From the NCBI GenBank assembly GCA_963831645.1, contig CAWHQZ010000024.1:13669-77668 (forward strand): a stretch of DNA of 64,000 bases, written 5' to 3'. The notes below the pieces were generated by a model that was not told the DNA's origin, searched no databases, and saw only the letters and a program-made list of their open reading frames with translations. The stretch comes from CAWHQZ01 sp963831645. Lineage in GTDB: Bacteria > Pseudomonadota > Alphaproteobacteria > Rhizobiales > Aestuariivirgaceae. A program made the position numbers and the translations under genes. Positions 27,762 through 38,078 of this stretch are shown in pieces. The first letter of the stretch is position 1. The number at the start of each line of letters is the position of its first letter.

Positions 27762-29501
27762 GTGCGGTTGAAGGAGCAGCGCCGTTTAGCTGCCATCGTC
27801 GTCGCCGATGTGGTTGGCTATTCGCGATTGATGGAGGCGAATGAGGCGGGGACGCTCGAGGCGCTGAAGGAGCGGCGAAAGAATGTGCTCGAACCTGTGG
27901 TGCGTTCTCATGGCGGGCGCATCGTCAAATTGATGGGCGACGGGGTGCTGATCGAATTCGCCAGTGCGGTCAACGCGGTTGAGGGCGCACTCGAGCTTCA
28001 GCGGAAGATGGCGGAGGCGAATAAGGGCGTGCCCGAGGCGCGGCAGGTCATGCTCAGGATCGGCATCAATCTCGGTGATGTAATCGGTGAGGGCTTCGAC
28101 ATTTATGGCGAGGGGGTCAATATCGCGGCACGGTTGGAAGCGCTGGCTGAGCCGGGCGGCGTCTGCATGTCCGAAAAGGTCCACAATGAAGTGCGGGGCA
28201 AGATCGACATCACGACGAAGGACCTCGGTCCCGTGCAGCTCAAGAACATCGCTACGCCTGTAAGGATCTTCGCGGTGGGAACGGATGAGCCACTCGTTCA
28301 ATCCTCGTCCTCCGCCGTGCTCGCCAGCGGCAAAGAGTTCACCTCCGTCGCAGTTCTGCCCTTCACGAACATGTCGGGAAACCCCGAACAGGACTATTTC
28401 GCCGATGGCATCACCGAAGACATCATCACGGAGTTGAGCCGGTTCAAGAATCTCTCCGTGGTGGCACGAAATACGACATTCACATTTAAGGGCCGATCAG
28501 TGAATGTGGCGGAGGTGGGCCGACAGCTTGGCGCTGATTTCGTCCTCGAAGGCAGTATTCGGCTGGCGGGTGAGCGCATGCGCGCCACCGTGCAGTTGAT
28601 CGATGCGCAGACCGGCGCTCATGTCTTCGCCGAGAAATTCGATCGCGAGATGGCGGACATATTCGCCGTTCAGGATGAAATCGTTGAGGCGATCGTCGGG
28701 CGTTTATTCTTCAACCTACAAGATGCCGCTGGTTCCGTGCGCGGAAAAAATCCTACTACGAGTATCTCGGCCTACACTTCTTGGCTCCGCGCTTTAGCGG
28801 CTTGGCGCAACGGCGATGATCCGGCGACGCGCGAACATTTGCACGAAGCGATTCGTATCGATCCAACCTATGCGCCCGCGCTCGCGGGCCTCGGAGCAAC
28901 TTATGCCTATTGGCGGTTCAGCGAGCCGAGCGCGGCAACGGATGCCGAGCGTGACAAGCAATGCCGGCAGTTCGCGGCACGCGCGATTGCGGCCGACAAG
29001 AACGATCCCTCCGTGCTGGCCACCGTTGCCTCCTGTCTCTTGATGGTTGGGAAAATCGACGACGCTATGCGCTACTCAGACATGGCGATTTCCATGAGTC
29101 CCCGGGATATGAATGTTCTCGTCACTCGAGGATATATAGTTGCTTGTGCAGGCAGGCATGAAGAAGGGTTAGCTCTCGTCGAGCGGGCCTGCAAGGTCGA
29201 GCCGCACTTGCCCCCCGCGTTTATTTCGAGCCTTGGGGACTGCTATTATCTCATGCGCAGGTTCGACGCGGCGCTGGCTGCCTACAGAACTCTCATCGAC
29301 CCGCCATATTTCTTCAGGCTGAGCGAGGCGGCATGCCACGCCCAGCTTGGCAGGGCGGACGAGGCAAAACTCATAGTGCAAGAGGTCCCGAATGCCTTCG
29401 ATGCGACCACCTACGCTCGCAACTCCGCGAAAATGTGCGCCTTGTCCGAAGACCGTGAGCTTTGGCTCGACGGCTTCCGTAAAGCGGGAGTGTCTGTTTG
29501 A
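27762..29501 (+). CDS. Class III nucleotide cyclase/TolB-N-like/TPR protein (intact)
   Basis: 579 residues from GTG 27762. Cyclase domain at about 5-185 (LAAIVVADVVGYSRLMEANE, KLMGDGVLIEF, RIGINLGDVIGEG, EGVNIAARLEAL), followed by the TolB-N-like module (FTSVAVLPFTNMSGNPEQDYFADG, LGADFVLEGSIRLAGERMR) and TPRs to the end. There is no signal peptide or membrane helix. It is the only unbroken member of the local family, and the best reference for the other copies. Class III cyclases make cAMP or cGMP. The TPR part probably receives the signal. Confidence 0.85.
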   Translation: MRLKEQRRLAAIVVADVVGYSRLMEANEAGTLEALKERRKNVLEPVVRSHGGRIVKLMGDGVLIEFASAVNAVEGALELQRKMAEANKGVPEARQVMLRIGINLGDVIGEGFDIYGEGVNIAARLEALAEPGGVCMSEKVHNEVRGKIDITTKDLGPVQLKNIATPVRIFAVGTDEPLVQSSSSAVLASGKEFTSVAVLPFTNMSGNPEQDYFADGITEDIITELSRFKNLSVVARNTTFTFKGRSVNVAEVGRQLGADFVLEGSIRLAGERMRATVQLIDAQTGAHVFAEKFDREMADIFAVQDEIVEAIVGRLFFNLQDAAGSVRGKNPTTSISAYTSWLRALAAWRNGDDPATREHLHEAIRIDPTYAPALAGLGATYAYWRFSEPSAATDAERDKQCRQFAARAIAADKNDPSVLATVASCLLMVGKIDDAMRYSDMAISMSPRDMNVLVTRGYIVACAGRHEEGLALVERACKVEPHLPPAFISSLGDCYYLMRRFDAALAAYRTLIDPPYFFRLSEAACHAQLGRADEAKLIVQEVPNAFDATTYARNSAKMCALSEDRELWLDGFRKAGVSV

Positions 29502-29667
29502 AGCCCATAGGGAACCAGAGATCGATCTGCCTTCTGGCTTGCAAGGGGAATCATCGGTGCCCCGCAAGAACTTCCCGCATCTGCCTTGTTTCTCCAATGG
29601 CAGAATGCTCGAGCGATAAGCTTCGGGGTCTTGGTGAAGCAGTGCGCGCGCGTGGTAGGCTGCCGCA

Positions 29668-30075
29668 ATGATGAAAGTGGATGGGTGCTGTCTTTGCGGA
29701 TACCTCAGCTACGAAGCTGACGTCGATCCGGATTTGGTTTTGATTTGCCACTGCTCGGATTGCCAGACCCTGTCCGGCTCCGCATTCCGTGTTACCGTTC
29801 CGGTTATCGAGGGATCGTTCAGATTTCTCTCAGGTGAACCAAAGACATATGTAAAAACAGCTGCCAGCGGCAACAAACGCGCGCTGGCTTTCTGTCCGGA
29901 GTGCGGGACCTCGATCTATTCGAAACCGGCGGATGGCAAATCCGACTACTTCGGCCTGCGTGTAGGGCCACTCCGCCAGCGCGACTCACTTACACCGCGT
30001 GCCCAGTATTGGCTTCGGTCGGCGCAGAGTTGGATCATCGATATCGATGAATTGCCAAAATTCGAAGCCGAATAA
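29668..30075 (+). CDS. GFA-family (glutathione-dependent formaldehyde-activating enzyme/CENP-V fold) protein
   Basis: 135 residues. Zinc-binding cysteines occur in the family arrangement: CCLCGYLSYE, CHCSDCQTLSG and FCPECGTSIYS. GFA-like proteins bind zinc and are typically small. Only the founding member has a shown role with formaldehyde and glutathione, so a specific substrate is not claimed. A second, unrelated copy lies at 47291. Confidence 0.85.
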   Translation: MMKVDGCCLCGYLSYEADVDPDLVLICHCSDCQTLSGSAFRVTVPVIEGSFRFLSGEPKTYVKTAASGNKRALAFCPECGTSIYSKPADGKSDYFGLRVGPLRQRDSLTPRAQYWLRSAQSWIIDIDELPKFEAE

Positions 30076-30221
30076 CAATCTTGACTTCGATTAAGCCAGC
30101 TGACGTTACCCCAACTTTCATCCAGTAGCGACTAGCGGACTAGCTTAATTAGAGCCTGGCGGTTGCTGTCAACATGTGCAGCCGGAGCAACGGGCCATTG
30201 AAAGCAAAGGGGATTCGGCTC

Positions 30222-30832
30222 TCACTTTGCACCTCCCTTTGCCTTCCGCTCCCGCCGCTGCTCCAAGAGTGTGATGTGCGCCATCGCCACCAACGGCACG
30301 AAGAAGCAAGGGATCAGTGCGAACGGCAGGCGTTGCATCAGCGCTGTGTCGACCGAAGAGGCAAATCCCGGCCATAGATAGAGTGTGCCGAGGGAGACGG
30401 CGGTTACGAAATCCGCGATGCCGAACAGATTCCAGACAAGGAATCCTCTGCTGAATCGGAATTGATCATCGGCGGCGACGCGCGCTGCGATCCATGGCGC
30501 GGTAATCGCCATGGCGATGTCGCCGAGCCCGGCAGGCCAGGCGAACCCGCCCGGCAGAATCCCTTCCGCATACCCCATCAGAAAACCCAAGCCGATGAAT
30601 CGCCATCCATTCAGGGCGATCAGAAACACGGGGGAATTGACACTAAGAGCCTGCGCAAACCGGGCACGCGCATGCAGACCAGGAACAGCAGAATGGGTGC
30701 GAGGAAGGCTACCGCGAGGGCCACTGGGCGCTCGCCCGGACCGCTGACAAACACGCCGTTCGCTGCCAACCAATACATTGCGCCAAACCACACAAGGGCG
30801 CAGAAGAGCAGACCTGCGTGTTTGCGGCTCAT
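30222..30832 (-). pseudogene. Polytopic membrane protein of unknown function, one frameshift
   Basis: ATG 30832. The first part (LLFCALVWFGAMYWLAANGVFV, ALAVAFLAPILLFLVCM) stops after a frame change near 30655. The other frame continues with four or five more membrane segments (ALNGWRFIGLGFLMGYAEG, GDIAMAITAPWIAARV, LVWNLFGIADFVTAVSLG, FALIPCFFVPLVAMAHI). Joined length about 203 residues. No family was recognised. Confidence 0.55.
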
Positions 30833-31061
30833 GCTCGAACCCGATCGCGACGATTAATAACGGAAAAGCCCGACATCGTCAGGCGCTTGAAGCTGAAGCG
30901 GGTTGGCCCACTGTCTGATGCGGGCGGGTGGCAGATTTGCCCGCGACCAGAATCCAAGTTATTTTGATGTCCGCTCACTAATAGCGACCGTTCGGCATAG
31001 CGTTCTGCCACCTCGGTGGGTCTATGTAGCGCCCGAGCCTGCCCGTTTTTGAGGATCCTTC

Positions 31062-32062
31062 ATGACAGTCTCACCAGATCAGTTTTTGAATGACCTTCTT
31101 GGCTTTCTAAAAACCTCTGCTTTGAAAGCCGCAATCGAGCTTAACCTCTTCTCGGCGATCGCCGCTGAGAAAGGCGATCTTGGGCGAATTGCCAACCGGA
31201 CCGGCGCATCCGAACGCGGTATCCGCATCCTGTGCGATTACCTCACCGTGCATGGGTTTCTTGAGAAGCAAGGCGGGAGGTGGCGCCTGACGCCTTCGAC
31301 CGAGACTTTTCTCACACGTGAGTCGCCTGCCTACATGGGAACCGTCGCCGACTTCCTGGCATCGCCGGAAATGATCGGACTTTGGCTCACCGATTCAGCA
31401 TCTTTCGTTCGCAAGGGGGGCTCACTCGGGCTCATCAGCGAGGCTCCGGACAGCCCCATATGGGTCAAATTCGCTCGCGCAATGATACCCTTCGTGACCC
31501 CCCTCTGCCGAGCTGATTTCCGCCGAGGTCGCGGCGTGGCCGCGCCCGCCGCGCCGCGTGCTGGATATTGCCGCTGGACACGGGATCTTCGGAGTCAAAT
31601 TGGCCCAGGCAATTCCGGCCCTGGAGGTGACCGCTATCGACTGGCCGAAAGTGCTCGAGGTGGCGAGGGAGAACGCATCTGCTGCGGGCGTTGCCTCGCG
31701 CTATCGGGTCATTCCGGGAAGCGCTTTCGAGGTCGAGTGGGGGGATGGCTATGACCTCGTGCTGCTGACAAACTTCCTGCACCACTTCAGCCTGGACGAT
31801 TGCGTCAAGCTTCTGTCGCACACTCGCAAGTCGTTAGCGGAGGGCGGACGCGCCGTCGCGTTAGAGTTCGTCCCGAACGAGGATCGGGTTTCGCCACCTT
31901 TTCCGGCGATGTTCGCCTACATGATGCTCGGCCAGACCTCCACAGGGAGATTCTTACACCGCCCGGGAATATGAGAACATGGGCCGAAGCGCCGGCTTCT
32001 CTCATGTATCATTCAAAGCTGCAGAACCCACACCTCAAACGCTAGTTTGGTTCGAGGCCTGA
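31062..32062 (+). pseudogene. O-methyltransferase (dimerisation plus SAM-binding domain), two frameshifts
   Basis: ATG 31062. The N-terminal dimerisation winged helix (residues 1-90, LKTSALKAAIELNLFSAI, IANRTGASERGIRILCDYL) is followed, after a frame change near 31503, by the Rossmann SAM-binding domain (VLDIAAGHGIFGVKLAQ, VTAIDWPKVLEVA). A second slip near 31955 separates the final part ending TLVWFEA at 32062. This is the Methyltransf_2 layout used for small-molecule O-methylation. Both slips are single-base. The substrate is unknown. Confidence 0.75.
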
Positions 32063-32189
32063 ATGCTACACGAGCATGTGGAAGGGCACGCACCGGTTCC
32101 GGGATGTTATGGACCCGCTGGCCGCAAGGTCGGCGTAGGTATTGGGAAGCTTACCCTTAACCTGATCGTAGACTCTGCGTCCGAGGGTT

Positions 32190-32601
32190 CGGCTTCTCAA
32201 GGCGTGCTGCGATATTCACCCCGTCACCGTAGATTGTGCCACCCTCGGCTACCAGCTTCTCCTGCATTTCAATGGCGCATTGCACCGCGTTCACTGCACT
32301 GCCGGCCTCAACGAGCAAACTGTCGCCAGCGGAACCGACGATACTCCCATCGAACTGAAGGATGCTGGGCTCCGGCCCGTAGTTGCTTGAGACGTGCCAC
32401 GTGCTCGCCTCGTCAGCCGCCATGAGCAGCTGCGTCGGCGGCCAGAATTGCCGCGAGCCTGCGTTGTTGCAGCTGCAAGGACCAATCTCCTAGCTGTAGT
32501 GCGGCATTGTAGCGAAACAGCTGGCACTTGCGAGCGTCCCGTCGGATCTTGGGGTAAGGTGCATCCGGCGACAGCCAGAGGTAGAAACTCCAGCCCTTCA
32601 A
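32190..32601 (-). pseudogene. Remnant of a class III cyclase gene
   Basis: Two short frames on the minus strand carry the cyclase N-terminus (QRRLAAILAADAAAHGG) and the region IVGSAGDSLLVE...AVNAVQCAIEMQEKL...YGDGVNIAARLE. The segment that should contain the second metal motif (GINLGDV) is missing between MQEKL and YGDGVN. Only about 110 codons survive, so this is a decayed copy of the family present at 22357-29501. Confidence 0.6.
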
Positions 32602-32702
32602 TCAAGCGTTTCGCGCGGCGGCTACGGCGCTATCTGCGGGCGAGTCACCGCGAGCTTTTCAGGCTCGAGCCTCGCTCGCCTTGATAGTGGCAATCATTCC
32701 TC

Positions 32703-33164
32703 TCACTCGGCCAGACGGTATTTGAAATCATACTCTTTGCCCTGAGGATCTCTGGCATGGAGAGCCATTTCGCCTCGGGCATTCTGGTATTTTCCGGTGC
32801 CTCCAGTAATGGTCAGAACGGAGTCTTTGCCGTCAGTAAATGGTCCTGCGACGGTGATCTGTCCATCCTGGAGAGATAATGTCCAGAAGCACTCCCACGC
32901 CTTGCCGACTACGGTTCGAATGCACCAGCCGTTGTTGTCGCCCACTTTGTTCTTGTTGTCGGCATCGTAGATCTCATTGCCAAAGGTAAGAATGTCACCG
33001 GCGCTGTCACCCTTGGTTCCGGTGTCAAGGACGGCATCCGAAGTGGCACGCTCCACGACATTGATATCCTCGGCAAGGCTGGGTAGCGCGGGCAATGCCG
33101 TGGCGGCGCAAACTGTCAACAGCCAAAGGCAGCTGCGGAGTTTTCTTGGTAGGTGTGATCCCAT
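32703..33164 (-). CDS. Secreted protein, allene oxide cyclase-like barrel
   Basis: 153 residues from ATG 33164, preceded by GGGAGG. Signal peptide LRSCLWLLTVCAATALPALPSLA. The mature part resembles the small dirigent/allene oxide cyclase-like beta barrel: GDSAGDILTFGNEIYD, WCIRTVVGKAWECFWTL, GQITVAGPF, SVLTITGGTGKYQNARGEM. Bacterial members are exported and of unknown function. The two cysteines may form a disulfide. Confidence 0.6.
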   Translation of the reverse strand: MGSHLPRKLRSCLWLLTVCAATALPALPSLAEDINVVERATSDAVLDTGTKGDSAGDILTFGNEIYDADNKNKVGDNNGWCIRTVVGKAWECFWTLSLQDGQITVAGPFTDGKDSVLTITGGTGKYQNARGEMALHARDPQGKEYDFKYRLAE

Positions 33165-33477
33165 ACGAACCTCCCGTTCCTGAAAGCCACAGGAAAGTCT
33201 GCAGCTTGAAACCAAAAGATTGAGCCTTCGGCAAGGAAATGTCGATCATCGGATCGCCGGCGTGGACGAGGCCGGTCAGAAAGCCCGTCCCTGGGTCCGC
33301 AAGTTCAGTGTGCTTTCAGGGCACCCCGGTCGCGCCGTCGCTATCAACCTTGATCACCGTCGAAGTTTGATCCGATGCCCACATTCAGCTTTCTCAAACT
33401 GCATATCGGCTCCCGATACGCTCGACAGATCGTCGTGATCCGCAATACAGTTCGCTGGAACAGGGGCTTCGGCGCAA

Positions 33478-34521
33478 TTGAAAGTCGCTATTTTCGATCA
33501 GTTCAATGCACCGCTGAACGTCCGAGACGCGCCGGACCCAGATTGCCCGGCGGACGGCGCGATCGTTGGGGTCGAGGCGTGTGGGGTCTGCCGGTCGGAC
33601 TGGCTTGCCTGGACAGGAGCCGACCCAGATGTCAGGGCGCCCCATGTCCCCGGCCATGAGTTCGCGGGCGTGATCGAGGAGTTGGGCGCCGATTGCCGCC
33701 AGTTCAAGGTCGGAGATCGGGTGACCGCGCCGTTCATACTGGCTTGCGGTAACTGTCCCGACTGCCTTGGTGGCGACGCAACCGTCTGCTCTCATCAGCA
33801 TGTCCTCGGCTTTTCGGCTTGGGGCACCTTTGCCGAGCGCGTCCCAATTCCGCGCGCGGACTTCAACCTTGTCCGCCTTCCGGAAGCGATCGGCTTCGTC
33901 GAGGCGGCGGGAATGGGATGCCGGGTCACGACCGCTTTCCGAGGGGTCGTGGATCGCGCGCAGCTCCAGTCGGGCGAATGGCTGGCGATTCACGGGTGCG
34001 GCGGGGTCGGACTGTCGGCCCTCCTCATCGGCGCGTCGGTCGGCGCGTCGGTGCTGGCCATCGACGCTAAAGACGATGCCCTGGAGTTGGCCCGTTCGCT
34101 CGGCGCCACCCGGACGCTGAACGTCGCGGGCATCCGGGACGTCGGCGAGGCCGTGCGGGACCTGACCGGCGGTGGCGCGCACGTGTCCATCGATGCGCTC
34201 GGCGTCACAGAGACCTTCCACAATTCCATCCGCGGCCTGCGCAAACTGGGGCGGCACGTGCAGATCGGGTTCCCTGTGGGGCGCCATGCCGAGCCGTCGC
34301 TCCCGCTCCTCGAGCTGGTCTATTCCCGACAAATCTCCATCATGGGCACGCGCGGCATCGCCGCGAGCCGCTTTCCGGCACTGATCGAGATGATCACGAA
34401 TGGACGACTGAGTCTCTCACGTCTGGTGACGAAGACGATCTCGCTCGAGGATGCAGGCGCCGCACTGGCCGGCATGGATCGCTACATGGGCACAGGGATC
34501 ACCGTCATCAATCAATTCTAG
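33478..34521 (+). CDS. Zinc-dependent medium-chain alcohol dehydrogenase
   Basis: 347 residues with TTG start. Catalytic zinc ligands: CGVCRSD (Cys), GHEFAG (His-Glu); the structural zinc lobe CGNCPDCLGGDATVC has the four cysteines. The Rossmann motif is GCGGVGLSA, with the Asp of AIDAKDD suggesting NAD rather than NADP. The layout is that of Zn-containing alcohol/threonine dehydrogenases, oxidising an alcohol to an aldehyde or ketone. No partner is adjacent apart from the exporter at 34599. Confidence 0.85.
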   Translation: MKVAIFDQFNAPLNVRDAPDPDCPADGAIVGVEACGVCRSDWLAWTGADPDVRAPHVPGHEFAGVIEELGADCRQFKVGDRVTAPFILACGNCPDCLGGDATVCSHQHVLGFSAWGTFAERVPIPRADFNLVRLPEAIGFVEAAGMGCRVTTAFRGVVDRAQLQSGEWLAIHGCGGVGLSALLIGASVGASVLAIDAKDDALELARSLGATRTLNVAGIRDVGEAVRDLTGGGAHVSIDALGVTETFHNSIRGLRKLGRHVQIGFPVGRHAEPSLPLLELVYSRQISIMGTRGIAASRFPALIEMITNGRLSLSRLVTKTISLEDAGAALAGMDRYMGTGITVINQF

Positions 34522-34598
34522 GCCGTCTGTCCTTCGTTTCTCCAGTCGACACCTGGACATCCTCGGAAAGCCATGGGATGCATTATTAGAGAGCGAGC

Positions 34599-35513
34599 TT
34601 GGCAACAACCACGGCAAATAGACTATGGGCTTGGATAGCTCTGCTTATCATGGGATTGGCGTGGGGGCTTTCCTTTTCACTTGCGAAAATTGCCGCGACA
34701 GGTGGGGCTCATCCTCTTAGCATTTCGCTCTGGCAATGCTGGACCGCTAGTGTTCTGCTGATCGCCATCGCTTGCGGACAACGCCGGCCGATTTCGCTCA
34801 CGGCCAAAGTGATTGGTTTCTACGTAGTCATCGCACTCTTGGGCTTGGTTATTCCCACTGCGCTTTTCTACTATGCTGCATCGCGGGTCTCGGCGGGCGT
34901 CTTGTCCATTTCTGTCGCTATCGTTCCAATTCTTACATTTGTAGGTTCCGCCGCCTACGGTTTGGAAAAAGTCGCTATCGGCCGCATGGCGGGTGTGGCT
35001 CTTGGACTGCTGGCCATTGTATTTCTGGTCGCTCCAACGGAGAGCTTGCCTGACCGATCTCAACTGCCGTGGGTCTTGCTGGCATTGATCTCCTCGGTCT
35101 GTTACGCCACTTTGAACATGGTTCTATCTCTCAAAACGCCTCCCGGCGCCACTCGTTTCATTGTGACCTGTGGCATGTTCGTAGCGGCATCCTTGATTAT
35201 GGTGCCGGTCGTTTTCCTGACCGAGAGTTTTACGCCCCTTAACTGGCCATGGGGACCCGTCGAGTGGGCGATGATTGGCCTCGGCGTCATTAGCGCTACC
35301 GCCTACACGCTTTATTTTCAGCTCATTGATCGTGCAGGCCCGGTGTTCACCAGCCAAGTGGCAAACCTGGTGACGCTCTGCGGAGTTATCTGGGGCATGA
35401 TCATTTTTGGCGAACAACACTCAGCATGGATATGGCTATCGCTTGCAACAATGACAGTCGCGCTGGCGCTGGTTGGTCCTCGGGCTAAAAGAACGATAAC
35501 GGTGACTGACTGA
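34599..35513 (+). CDS. EamA/DMT-superfamily permease
   Basis: 304 residues with TTG start (a purine-rich GAGAGCGAGC precedes). About ten membrane helices in two EamA repeats, each with the typical WGLSFSLAK and Pro/Gly-rich helix starts. DMT carriers usually export small metabolites. The substrate cannot be inferred. It is intact. Confidence 0.82.
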   Translation: MATTTANRLWAWIALLIMGLAWGLSFSLAKIAATGGAHPLSISLWQCWTASVLLIAIACGQRRPISLTAKVIGFYVVIALLGLVIPTALFYYAASRVSAGVLSISVAIVPILTFVGSAAYGLEKVAIGRMAGVALGLLAIVFLVAPTESLPDRSQLPWVLLALISSVCYATLNMVLSLKTPPGATRFIVTCGMFVAASLIMVPVVFLTESFTPLNWPWGPVEWAMIGLGVISATAYTLYFQLIDRAGPVFTSQVANLVTLCGVIWGMIIFGEQHSAWIWLSLATMTVALALVGPRAKRTITVTD

Positions 35514-35677
35514 ACTGGTTCAATTCATTCTCGCGACCTCAGGTAGAGTCGCTAGACGGTGGAAGCTGGTAGATTCATGAGTTTACGGCCTAGCGAGAAT
35601 GAAGCACTGCCCTAGGAGGGCAGCCCACGGGGTGTTGCCCCAAGGGCGACCGCTTTTGACTTTGAGGCGATCAACCG

Positions 35678-37682
35678 TCACTCCGACAGGCCGGCCTTAC
35701 GCAAGCCATCGCGCCAGTGATCGCGCAAAGCGTCGTCGGCATAGATAATCTTATCGGTAACAGAGCTGAGCGTCGCACCAGGTCTGAGCACGAGAAATCT
35801 GCTGAGTTCGCGACGCGCATTGTCGAGCTGACCCGCCTGACCATAGGCCGCCGCAAGCATTCCCGTTATCCAGAAGGGTTGCAGCCCGCACGCTCCGGAA
35901 GGCAATGATCGCTTCGTCATAGCGCTTCAGATGATAGAGGACGTAGCCGCGTATGTCCCAGATCCAGGTTGGAGGATAAGGATCCCGCTCCAGAATCGAA
36001 TCCAGGCTGGCGAGCGCCTCGTCCAATCTGCCGACGTGCATGAGCCAATTCGCGCGGGCAGCCGCAGTAAATACGTCATTGGGGTTAAGGCTGATGGCTC
36101 TGTCGTAGTGGTGGCCGGAAAGCTCAAATTCGCACCGGCGCAGGGCGACGTAACCCATTGCGTGATGGCTCCAGGCGTCATTTTCGTCGAGCGCCAATGC
36201 TTTTTGCGCACAGGCGAATGCTACATCGAGGGTGTCCTGACGCTCGTCGAGCAAATATGCGACACCCAGCTGCATTCCTCTCCAGGCATGGGCATGCACG
36301 TAGCCGGAATCGAGCTCGATCGCACGCGCGAAGAAGGAGTCGGCCTCGACCACCTGGTAGCGATACGCGCACTCCCGCCCCTGCAGGAAGTAGTCATAGG
36401 CGACCCAGTCGTTGGTCGGCTTTCGCCGGGCATGCTCGGCGCCGCTGGCGGCGATGCGGCCCTCCAGAGTCGAGGCCACGGCGCGCGTCACTTGATCCTG
36501 GACGATAAAGATATCTTCAACCTGGCGGTCATATCGCTCCGCCCAGATATGGGTTTGGGTAACGGCATCGCTCAGTTGCGCCGTCACGCGTATCTGGCTG
36601 CCCGCCTTGCGGACGCTTCCCTCGACGATGTAGCGGATGCCGAGTGCCCGTCTCACGGCCGCGATGTCCACGGACGGACCGCGAAACTGAAAGCAGGAAT
36701 TGCGCGCGATGACGAGCAACGAGTGGTAGCGCGACAGCTCGGTGATGATGTCTTCGGTGATGCCGTCGCTGAAATACTGCTGTTCAGAATCGCCGCTGAG
36801 GTTGGTGAAGGGCAGCACAGCAATCGAGGGGCGGTCTGGCAATGCGGGCCATTTGCCTTGACCCAACTCCGGAGCGGGCGTCGGTGAAACCTGCGGCTTT
36901 GCCGGCCCATCGCGGCGGTTTGTCCGTATCGACCGGGCGAGATCGTCTGTTTCAGGCTCCGGCCGCACCCCAAGCTGGTTTGACAGTTCGCGCCGGCACC
37001 GTTCGTATTGAGCCAGCGCGGCATCGTAGCGCCCCTGCGCCGCATAGAGCCGCATGAGGGTGCGGTGGACACGCTCCTGGAGCGGATCGAGAGAGAGAAG
37101 TTTGAGGCCATGGGCCAACGCCTCCTCCAATTCTCCAATGTGCTCCGCCCGTTCCATCAATCGCGTATAGATGGTGCAGGCGAGGAGGCGAAAGCGTTGG
37201 CGCTCGGCCGTTAGCCATTGTTCGAAACCTGCTTCTGGGATCGACAGGCCCTCCATCAGATCGCCGCCGACCAGTTCAGCGGCATCCCGTAGCGCGCCAT
37301 CGTCTCTGGAACTGGCAGCGGTCTCTAGCACTTTGGCGTCGATCCAAGCCGATCCTGGCACCCAGCTGATGGTCTCTTTGTTCGCGACAATCGACCGCTG
37401 CGCAGAGCCTGTAAGTGCGCCTCGAAGCTCCGAGAGCGCCTGGCGTAAACTTGCTCGCGCCTGGCTTTCGCTGCGCTCGCCCCACAAAAGGCCAGTCAGG
37501 ACCCCGCGAGAAACCTCGGTGCCCTGGCGCAGCGCCAAATAACCGATCAGCGCACGCGCCTTCTTCGAGGCGATGGCCAACTGTTCACCATTATTCACGA
37601 TCGTTACAGGCCCCAAGAGGCAGATTCGCAAACCCTCGGTGGATTTCAATTGTTGATTTTGCGGAGTTTTGACGTTGGCCAC
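35678..37682 (-). pseudogene. SARP-like (winged helix + BTAD) regulator fused to TolB-N-like/TPR module, one frameshift at the end
   Basis: The N-terminus (LRICLLGPVTIVNNGEQLAIASKKARALIGYL...SQARASLRQALSELR) is an OmpR-like DNA-binding domain followed by the BTAD helical domain (VGGDLMEGL, ERQRFRLLACTIYTRLMERAE, GRYDAALAQYERCRREL). The C-terminal half is the same module as in the local cyclases (LPDRPSIAVLPFTNLSGDSEQQYFSDGITEDI, GIRYIVEGSVRKAGSQ) plus TPRs. The frame slips near 35890, and the proper ending (DGLRKAGLSE) is at 35678. A longer open frame to 37796 overlaps a small divergent gene, so a start at GTG 37682 is preferred but weakly supported. Confidence 0.72.
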
Positions 37683-37739
37683 GACGTTCGGCTCACGATC
37701 GCTGTCTATTCTCGCGGATAACTCAAAGGAGACAAGGCC

Positions 37740-37937
37740 ATGTATGATGTCAACCCGCTCGGCCCGATGATGCATCTGAAGGAGCTGGATCGGCAAGCGG
37801 TCCCAACGCTTCGTCAGGTCCGATCCGCGCGACAGGACGCTTCCAGCGTCGCCGCCCTCGGCTTCACGATTCTCTCGTTCCTACGAGGTCTTCGTGCCGT
37901 TAGCAGCCGCCTGCAATCGATTGCGATAAGTCGCTAG
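37740..37937 (+). CDS. Small protein divergent from the SARP-like regulator
   Basis: 65 residues with AAAGGAGA seven bases before ATG 37740, the best ribosome-binding site in the area. The C-terminal half is amphipathic/hydrophobic (VAALGFTILSFLRGLRAV). No family recognised. Being divergent from the regulator it is a plausible target of it. Confidence 0.45.
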   Translation: MYDVNPLGPMMHLKELDRQAVPTLRQVRSARQDASSVAALGFTILSFLRGLRAVSSRLQSIAISR

Positions 37938-38078
37938 CGGAAAACAAGACCCAAAGTGGTGCCTTGGTAGGGCAACACATACAAGCAGCGGATCACAAAT
38001 GAAATTGCATTTCGAAAGTTCGCCGTGCGGGCGCTCGTTCGCGATTGGCCTGCGAAAAGACCAGCGCGCCAGCGCGGC

